Positions 1-4,410 of a stretch of 6,556 bases of DNA are shown in pieces. Below the pieces are notes generated by a model, which was not told where the DNA came from, did no database searches, and saw only the letters and a list, made by a program, of their open reading frames with translations. Source of the stretch: an uncultured Clostridia bacterium (GTDB lineage Bacteria; Bacillota; Clostridia; Oscillospirales; Oscillospiraceae); NCBI GenBank assembly GCA_947176425.1, contig CAMWQV010000122.1:1-6556 (forward strand), in the 5' to 3' direction. Position numbers and translations under genes: made by a program. How positions within the stretch are numbered: the first letter of the stretch is position 1; each line of letters opens with the position of its first letter.

Positions 1-2
1 AA

Positions 3-606
3 AATCATCAGCGCATTTTAGACGGGCTTTCAGAAATGCGGTCACACCGCCGAGGTCTGGTATCTTTCTGACAGGACAAGCTGGGCGGGAGCGAGAGCAG
101 CCTTTTGTGAAAATACCAATATCTTGTTTGCGTTGCCGCTGTATGTGGAGAATGTTCCCGGAACAATGCTTGAATTCTTAGAGAGCCTGCCCCCTAAAAC
201 AACACCTGGAACTCGGCTGTCATTTCTTGTGCAGGGCGGCTTTCCAGAAGCTTCACAAGGCCGCTGCTGTGAGTGTTTTCTAAAGACGCTCCCCGAACAG
301 TTAGGATGTGTGTATGGCGGGACTTTTATCAGAGGGGATATGTTCGCAATCGGTCTGTTAGGAAAAAAACTCGGCTGTAAAATGGTGCAGCCTTTTATTG
401 AAATTGGGGATTCCTTCGGGAAATATGGGTATTTCCACGAAAGTATTATTGCAGAGTATGCAAGTCCGGAGTATTTATCAGAGAAACAGATTCGGCAATT
501 CCAACGTTTGAGCAAGTTCAATAGATGGCTTATGGGTATAGTTGCAAAGCGGCTGGGCTGCACGGAGAGATTAGACGCTATGCCCTACCGCGAGCCAGAC
601 GCATAG
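3..606 (+). pseudogene. NAD(P)H-dependent oxidoreductase-like (flavodoxin fold), 5' truncated by window, probable frameshift
   Basis: The 3' part of a flavodoxin-like FMN/NAD(P)H oxidoreductase family gene. The frame ending at the TAG of 604-606 is open back to base 22, where TAG at 19-21 closes it. Its product reads G-H-T-A-E-V-W-Y-L-S-D, then NILFALPLYVENVPGTMLEFLE. That is the central strand and the 'PLYV..vPG.mk.FLE' loop typical of these enzymes, where a phosphate/FMN-side loop precedes a helix. Upstream of the TAG, the frame starting at base 3 gives RILDGLSE, which suits the helix that normally precedes 'GH.aEv'. Skipping one base near 36 joins the two frames into a continuous family-like protein. 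The only start in the intact frame is a weak TTG at 124, with no Shine-Dalgarno, so an independent start is unlikely. The break could be a real frameshift, making this a pseudogene, or a base-call error. The N-terminal FMN-binding part lies outside the window. Substrate unknown; the family call is from motif resemblance only. Confidence 0.6.
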
Positions 607-615
607 ACGCAGAGC

Positions 616-648
616 CGATGAACTTGAGGGATTTCCCTTAGTCCATCG
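616..648 (+). other. Imperfect RNA hairpin after the oxidoreductase-like gene
   Basis: Arms CGATG-A-ACT-T-GAGGG and CCCTT-AGT-C-CATCG close on an ATTT loop. About 14 pairs form, with one mismatch, one bulged T and one G-U pair. The hairpin begins 10 nt after the stop codon of the upstream gene, where a transcript end would be expected. No T run follows (next bases CTATATGCCC), so it is not a canonical intrinsic terminator; it may instead be a 3'-end stabilising hairpin. The rest of 649-800 shows nothing I can support: no open frame with a ribosome site and no strong repeat, only a weak 5-bp hairpin at 666-682. Confidence 0.4.
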
Positions 649-802
649 CTATATGCCCGGATAAAAACGGAACACAGCCGTTACCCCTGCTCCTTTGCCT
701 TATATCTAAAAACTGCTCCCTTGTGAATACCCGGCCCGGATTTTCCATGATTAGCTTCTATATGTAAGGGTGAAATTTGCCCGCTCTGTTCAGCAATTCC
801 TA

Positions 803-831
803 TTGAAATAGCTGGTTAAATCGGTTATAAT
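803..831 (+). promoter_or_regulatory. Sigma-A type promoter for the 96-residue gene
   Basis: -35 TTGAAA at 803-808, a 17-bp spacer, and a perfect -10 TATAAT at 826-831. Initiation is expected near 838, giving a leader of about 60 nt before the ATG at 898. The boxes match the housekeeping consensus at 11 of 12 positions with ideal spacing. This suggests constitutive expression, unlike the two downstream promoters, which lack a -35 box. Confidence 0.75.
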
Positions 832-897
832 CAACATATGTATAGATTCAGTTCAGGTACAGGCGCAGATTCTTAAAAAGCGGAAAGGATAAATATC

Positions 898-1188
898 ATG
901 ACATTTGAAAAGGTTTTGGAAGTCTTCCAGGACTATCTCACCAAAGATAGTATGTATGAAATTGTCACCACTTCGCGTGGATATACAGTTTTGGAGTGGG
1001 ATTCACAGCTGGGGGACTGGACCGACGCGAAACTGTGCGCGACACCGCAGGACATGGCAGACGCTCTGCTGGATGGGTTGGCCAGTTATCTGGAGTACCA
1101 GATCACCAAGTGCAGCAGGGAGTGTACGGAGGAAGATCGGAAACAGATTGCGGCGCAGTGTCAGGCTGTGGCGGATAAACTCAAATAG
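898..1188 (+). CDS. Hypothetical acidic protein, 96 residues
   Basis: I do not recognise a family. The start is well set: ATG at 898 has GGAAAGGA at 882-889, 8 nt upstream, and a near-consensus promoter lies before it. The product has no signal peptide or membrane segment, so it is probably cytoplasmic. It begins with an amphipathic helix-like stretch (MTFEKVLEVFQDYL). A middle with strand-like character follows (YEIVTTSRGYTVLEWDS), then helices rich in charged residues with three cysteines (TKCSRECTEED and AAQCQAV). The C-C-C pattern is not a recognisable zinc knuckle. The gene stands alone between its own promoter and a strong hairpin at 1198-1230, so it is a monocistronic unit and not clearly part of the two-component system behind it. 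A gene rather than chance is supported by the promoter, ribosome site, hairpin and sensible composition. Confidence 0.72.
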   Translation: MTFEKVLEVFQDYLTKDSMYEIVTTSRGYTVLEWDSQLGDWTDAKLCATPQDMADALLDGLASYLEYQITKCSRECTEEDRKQIAAQCQAVADKLK

Positions 1189-1197
1189 CGGTATGAA

Positions 1198-1230
1198 ACA
1201 GGTGGGAGGTGGTGCCAGCCTCCCACCTGT
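1198..1230 (+). terminator. Strong hairpin after the 96-residue gene, terminator-like but without a T run
   Basis: A perfect 12-bp GC-rich inverted repeat, ACAGGTGGGAGG at 1198-1209 and CCTCCCACCTGT at 1219-1230, closes a 9-nt loop. It starts 9 nt after the stop codon at 1186-1188, so its position is that of a terminator. The bases that follow (CCTATACAAA) are not a T tract, so termination may be partial, or may be factor-dependent with the hairpin protecting the 3' end. It separates the small gene from the two-component operon promoter. Confidence 0.6.
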
Positions 1231-1249
1231 CCTATACAAAATGGCAAAC

Positions 1250-1281
1250 TCCACACAAAATTCACATTCCTATGCTATGCT
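1250..1281 (+). promoter_or_regulatory. Predicted response-regulator operator and activator-dependent promoter of the two-component operon
   Basis: Half-sites CACAC (1252-1256) and CACAT (1263-1267) are 11 bp apart, one helical turn, as expected for tandem OmpR-family regulator binding. Eight bases after the second half-site is an extended -10, TGC-TATGCT (TATGCT at 1276-1281; an overlapping TATGCT lies at 1271-1276). The position where a -35 would lie (1253-1258, ACACAA) is unlike TTGACA and is covered by the repeats, which fits class II-type activation. The same arrangement recurs before the ABC ATPase gene, with 19 of 21 bases shared in the CTCCACACAAAA..CACATTC block. Initiation near 1288 would give a leader of about 12 nt. 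Autoregulation by the encoded regulator is inferred. Confidence 0.6.
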
Positions 1282-1299
1282 TTATGAGAGGTGATATAA

Positions 1300-1983
1300 A
1301 TGGCGCATATTTTAATTGTGGAAGATGATTTTGATATACAGGAACTGCTTCAAAATTATCTGGAAAATGAGGGCTACCAAGTAATGATAGCTTCTGACGG
1401 CGAGGAAGCACTGGAGAAATTCCATCAGGAAAACGCGGACCTGATTCTGCTGGATCTGATGCTGCCGAAGCTGGACGGCTACAGCGTGTGCAGAGCGGTT
1501 CGCCAGGAATCCGATGTTTCGATCATCATGCTGACCGCGCTGGATGGTGAATGGAATCAGCTGAAAGGATTTGACCTGCAAATTGACGATTACATCACAA
1601 AACCATTCTCCATGCCTATCCTGCTGAGAAAAATTGAAGCGGTCCTGCGCCGTACAACAGGATACAACGGACAAAAATATCTGACATACCGCAGACTGCG
1701 TTTGGACTTAGACGGCTATAAAGCATGGGTAGGAGATCAAACGGTCAATCTGACACAGCGAGAATTTGAACTGCTGAAAACGCTGCTCCAGAACCAGGGA
1801 AAAGTGCTGACCCGGCAGATGCTGCTGAACCGTGTATGGAGTTATGACTTTTACGGTGAGGAACGTATCGTAGACACACACATCAAAAATCTCCGAAAAA
1901 AGTTGGGAGCAGATTACATTGAAACAATCAGGGGGGTAGGCTACCGTGTTGATATCCAAACTGAAGAGAAATCTGGCAGCTAA
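1300..1983 (+). CDS. OmpR/PhoB-family response regulator
   Basis: A cytoplasmic DNA-binding regulator, 227 residues, the usual length for the family. The receiver domain (about 3-115) has the full phosphorylation set: acidic pair D9-D10, phospho-acceptor D52 in LILLDLMLP, T79 and K101 in YITKPF. A C-terminal winged helix (about 130-220) has LTQREFELLKTLLQ, the recognition-helix region VDTHIKNLRKKLG and the ETIRGVGYR wing. The ATG at 1300 follows GAGAGGTG at 1286-1293 with a 6-nt spacer. The kinase gene begins inside its 3' end, overlapping by 38 nt in another frame, so the two are translationally coupled. The likely targets are the CACA repeats upstream of this gene and of the ATPase gene. 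It resembles regulators of the VncR/VanR-like branch that control peptide-resistance transporters, but I cannot assign a named orthologue. Confidence 0.96.
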   Translation: MAHILIVEDDFDIQELLQNYLENEGYQVMIASDGEEALEKFHQENADLILLDLMLPKLDGYSVCRAVRQESDVSIIMLTALDGEWNQLKGFDLQIDDYITKPFSMPILLRKIEAVLRRTTGYNGQKYLTYRRLRLDLDGYKAWVGDQTVNLTQREFELLKTLLQNQGKVLTRQMLLNRVWSYDFYGEERIVDTHIKNLRKKLGADYIETIRGVGYRVDIQTEEKSGS

Positions 1984-3415
1984 AATTTTTCTGATCACCT
2001 GTCTGCTTCAGATGCTGGCCTGTGTGCTTACCTATGGGTTTATCGCCTGGGTGATGCCCATGACATATACAGCAAGCCGTACACAAGTCCTGGCTGACGA
2101 AACAGAGCGGCTGGCTGACCAGTTGAAACAAAGCACTTTAGCGGATTGTGATCAGATCATATCACACTTTGCCGCAAGCTACGACGCGGCGGTCTTTATC
2201 ACAGACAAAAACGGAATTACTGCAGCGGACACCTATGCCGAAGGTCAAACAGAAGCGGGTACTCGCTGGCAGGCAATCGATCTCAGCGATATAGAAAAAA
2301 ATACAATCGTATCTGCTGGTGATGCAAACGAAAATTGGAATGCTATGCAGGCAATCGGAGATTCCTTTACCTTTTCCAATTCGCCGGAGATTTATCACCG
2401 CATGGTTGTTGGCAGTATGCAGGCTGTCAACCAGGCTGTGGAAGTTCTGGATCAGGTATGGCCGCTGCTGCTTATCATTATTCTTCTGATATCTGTTTTC
2501 AGTTCGCTGTTCTATACCTGTTTTATTACCCGGCCCATTATGCGGATCAGCGACATTTCGCAAAAGATGTCCGCTCTGGATTTTACCTGGAGCTGTGCGG
2601 AGGATCGGACAGATGAGATTGGAATTTTAGCGCACAGCCTGAATGAACTGGCAGGAAAATTGTCTGTCACAATGGACGAACTGAAAAAGGCAAACGCATC
2701 TCTGCAAGAGGATATTGACCGGGAGCGGGAGCTGGAACAGGCGCGGCTGGACTTTTTCTCCGCAGTTTCCCACGAACTGAAAACGCCGATCACGGTAATA
2801 AAGGGCCAGTTAAGCGGAATGCTCGACGGTGTAGGGGCCTATGCGGATCGGGATAAATATTTGGCCCGCAGTCTGACCGTGGTGCGGCAGATGGAAGGAA
2901 TTGTGCAGGAACTGCTTACCGTATCACGCATAGAAAAGGGCAGCGGCACGATACAGGCCGTACCGGTTGACCTATCGAAACTGGTGCAGATATGTCTCCA
3001 GGAATATGTTGATTTGTTTGAGCAGAAGGAGCAGCATATTGATACGGAAATCTCCCAAAACGTTAAAACCTGTGCCGACCCCAATCTGCTCAGGAAAGCC
3101 GTGCGTAATGTCTTGACAAACGCCTCCATTTATTCCCCTGCCGGTGCGGATATTTCTGTGACAGTCCGGCAGGAAAACGCCCAAATCATACTGGCGGTAG
3201 AAAATGCAGGAATTCAAATTGACCCTGCGGCGCTGCCCCATCTGTTTGAAGCATTTTATCGGGTAGACGCTTCCAGAAACCGGCAGACCGGCGGCAGCGG
3301 ACTGGGCCTGTATCTGGCAAAGATGATCGTGGAAAAATATGATGGGACCATTTGTATCAGCAATACCGAGCATGGAGTTTCAGCAGTGATACAGTTACCG
3401 GCTATCTATGAATAA
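1946..3415 (+). CDS. Membrane sensor histidine kinase, partner of the response regulator
   Basis: 489 residues. TM1 spans about 12-36 and TM2 about 172-194. They enclose an extracytoplasmic sensor of about 135 residues whose fold I do not recognise, rich in acidic residues and lacking the short-loop form of BceS-type kinases. A HAMP linker (about 195-247) and a coiled-coil-like stretch (LKKANASLQEDIDRERELEQ) follow. The H box is FFSAVSHELKTPI with phospho-acceptor H276. The catalytic domain has N392 (N box, NVLTNA), the F box LFEAFYRVD and the G2 box GGSGLGL at 449-455. The G1 box reads VENAGIQI (418-425) where DxGxGI is canonical; the 'v.N.G..I' form is known in VncS/VanSB-like kinases, so activity is expected. 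The start is GTG at 1946, chosen because AGGGGGG at 1930-1936 lies 9 nt upstream and it gives a complete TM1. An intrinsic terminator follows. Confidence 0.95.
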   Translation: MLISKLKRNLAAKIFLITCLLQMLACVLTYGFIAWVMPMTYTASRTQVLADETERLADQLKQSTLADCDQIISHFAASYDAAVFITDKNGITAADTYAEGQTEAGTRWQAIDLSDIEKNTIVSAGDANENWNAMQAIGDSFTFSNSPEIYHRMVVGSMQAVNQAVEVLDQVWPLLLIIILLISVFSSLFYTCFITRPIMRISDISQKMSALDFTWSCAEDRTDEIGILAHSLNELAGKLSVTMDELKKANASLQEDIDRERELEQARLDFFSAVSHELKTPITVIKGQLSGMLDGVGAYADRDKYLARSLTVVRQMEGIVQELLTVSRIEKGSGTIQAVPVDLSKLVQICLQEYVDLFEQKEQHIDTEISQNVKTCADPNLLRKAVRNVLTNASIYSPAGADISVTVRQENAQIILAVENAGIQIDPAALPHLFEAFYRVDASRNRQTGGSGLGLYLAKMIVEKYDGTICISNTEHGVSAVIQLPAIYE

Positions 3416-3426
3416 TTTACTGTATG

Positions 3427-3455
3427 GAGCGGGGGCGTGGGCCTCCGCTCTTTTT
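3427..3455 (+). terminator. Intrinsic terminator of the two-component operon
   Basis: GAGCGGGGG (3427-3435) pairs with CCTCCGCTC (3442-3450) in a 9-bp GC-rich stem with one G-U pair and a 6-nt loop. TTTTT follows at 3451-3455. It begins 11 nt after the kinase stop codon at 3413-3415. It should separate the regulator-kinase transcript from the transporter operon, which has its own promoter just downstream. A competing pairing of TGGAGCG (3425-3431) with CGCTCCA (3456-3462) is also possible. Confidence 0.85.
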
Positions 3456-3457
3456 CG

Positions 3458-3512
3458 CTCCACACAAAACACACATTCAGCACAAGCAAACTCCACATTT
3501 TCCTGTTATTCT
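3458..3512 (+). promoter_or_regulatory. Predicted response-regulator operators and extended -10 promoter of the transporter operon
   Basis: CACA half-sites occur at 3461 (CACAC), 3472 (CACAT) and 3494 (CACAT), at offsets of 11 and 22 bp, so all lie on one face of the helix. CTCCACACAAAA at 3458-3469 followed by CACATTC at 3472-3478 repeats the block at 1250-1269 with two mismatches. The last CACAT lies exactly 8 bp before TATTCT (3507-3512), the same spacing as before the regulator gene, and the -10 is extended by TG (TGT-TATTCT). No -35 is present (3484-3489 is AAGCAA). The inferred role is activation of the transporter operon by the neighbouring regulator. Initiation is expected near 3519. 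Confidence 0.6.
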
Positions 3513-3549
3513 GTCCCTGCACATAAAAAGGAAAGGATGTGTCAAGCAC

Positions 3550-4410
3550 ATGAACATCAACATTACCGGCCTGAGCATGACCTATCCCAACGGCAAAACA
3601 GCTCTGGACAACATTTCGCTCCATATGGAAAGCCCTCATCTGATTGGCCTGCTGGGACCGAACGGAGCAGGAAAATCCACTTTGATGAAGCTGCTGACCG
3701 CCGCGCTGCTCCCGACAAAGGGAAGCATCCGGGTCAACGATACCCCGCTGGACAAGGCTGAGCGGCTGCTGAAATCACAGCTGGGCTATCTGCCGCAGTC
3801 CTTCGGACTCTATGATGAGCTGACAGTCTTCCAGTTTTTGGACTATATGGCAGCGCTCAAGGGCATCCGGGACAGCAAAAGCACCATTGACCGCGTGATT
3901 GCGCAGACAAACCTGACCGAGAAACGCCGGGCGCAAATCCGCACCCTGTCCGGCGGACAGCGCCAGCGCGTAGGTATCGCTCAAGCTCTGCTGGGCAATC
4001 CGGCTTTCCTGATTTTTGACGAGCCTACCGTGGGCCTGGACCCGGAAGAACGGGTACATTTTCGGAACCTGTTCTCCCAGGCGGCGCAAGACAAACTGGT
4101 ACTGCTCTCCACCCACATTATCGAGGATGTACAGTCCATATGCAATCAAATTCTGGTGATGAACCACGGAAACATCCTCTTTTCCGGTACACCGGAGGAC
4201 ATGATCGTCTCGGCCAGCGGACACGTTGGCGTTTTTGAAGGAGCGCCGGAGACAGACTGTGAAATCACTTCCCGTATCAACACCGCAAAAGGTATCCTCT
4301 GCCGCTGTGTTGCGGAGAAGCTGCCCAGGAATGCCCGAAAGGTGGAACCCACGCTGGAAGATGCGTACCTTTATCTGATGCAGAAGGAGACTGAAAAATG
4401 CGTTTCTTAA
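3550..4410 (+). CDS. ABC transporter ATP-binding protein
   Basis: 286 residues, cytoplasmic ATPase of an ABC-2 type exporter (CcmA/NatA-like group). Walker A is GPNGAGKST at 36-44 with K42, the Q-loop is in GYLPQSFGLYDELT, the signature LSGGQ is at 133-137, Walker B is FLIFDEP with D157 and E158, and the switch histidine is H189 in LSTHIIEDV. All catalytic residues are intact. A C-terminal extension of about 70 residues follows the nucleotide-binding core, as in many drug or peptide exporters of this class. The ATG at 3550 was preferred although the frame is open further upstream, because it matches the family N-terminus (MNINITGLSMTY) and follows GGAAAGGA at 3530-3537; the 12-nt gap is slightly long. 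The upstream extension would run through the terminator and promoter. The gene overlaps the next by 13 nt, so its partner is the permease-peptidase that follows. Confidence 0.93.
   Translation: MNINITGLSMTYPNGKTALDNISLHMESPHLIGLLGPNGAGKSTLMKLLTAALLPTKGSIRVNDTPLDKAERLLKSQLGYLPQSFGLYDELTVFQFLDYMAALKGIRDSKSTIDRVIAQTNLTEKRRAQIRTLSGGQRQRVGIAQALLGNPAFLIFDEPTVGLDPEERVHFRNLFSQAAQDKLVLLSTHIIEDVQSICNQILVMNHGNILFSGTPEDMIVSASGHVGVFEGAPETDCEITSRINTAKGILCRCVAEKLPRNARKVEPTLEDAYLYLMQKETEKCVS

Noticed and set aside
42..563. Long open frame on the minus strand opposite the oxidoreductase-like gene
   Set aside because: The + strand product has clear flavodoxin-family motifs; the minus-strand product has no recognisable pattern and no ribosome site, so it is a shadow frame.
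607..802. Possible riboswitch, attachment site or small RNA in the gap after the first gene
   Set aside because: Apart from one hairpin at 616-648 I see no conserved aptamer core, direct repeats, T-tract terminator or promoter that would define such an element.
1271..1285. Short tandem TATGC repeat before the regulator gene
   Set aside because: Best explained as overlapping -10-like hexamers in the promoter and too short to be a meaningful repeat array.
905..1294. Overlapping + strand frame across the 96-residue gene and the hairpin
   Set aside because: It has Trp/Arg-rich, low-complexity composition, runs through the hairpin and the operator, and lacks its own ribosome site. The 898 frame has a well-placed AAAGGA.
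3424..3549. In-frame upstream extension of the ABC ATPase (extra 42 residues)
   Set aside because: It would be translated from the terminator stem and across the operators and -10. The family N-terminus fits the ATG at 3550.
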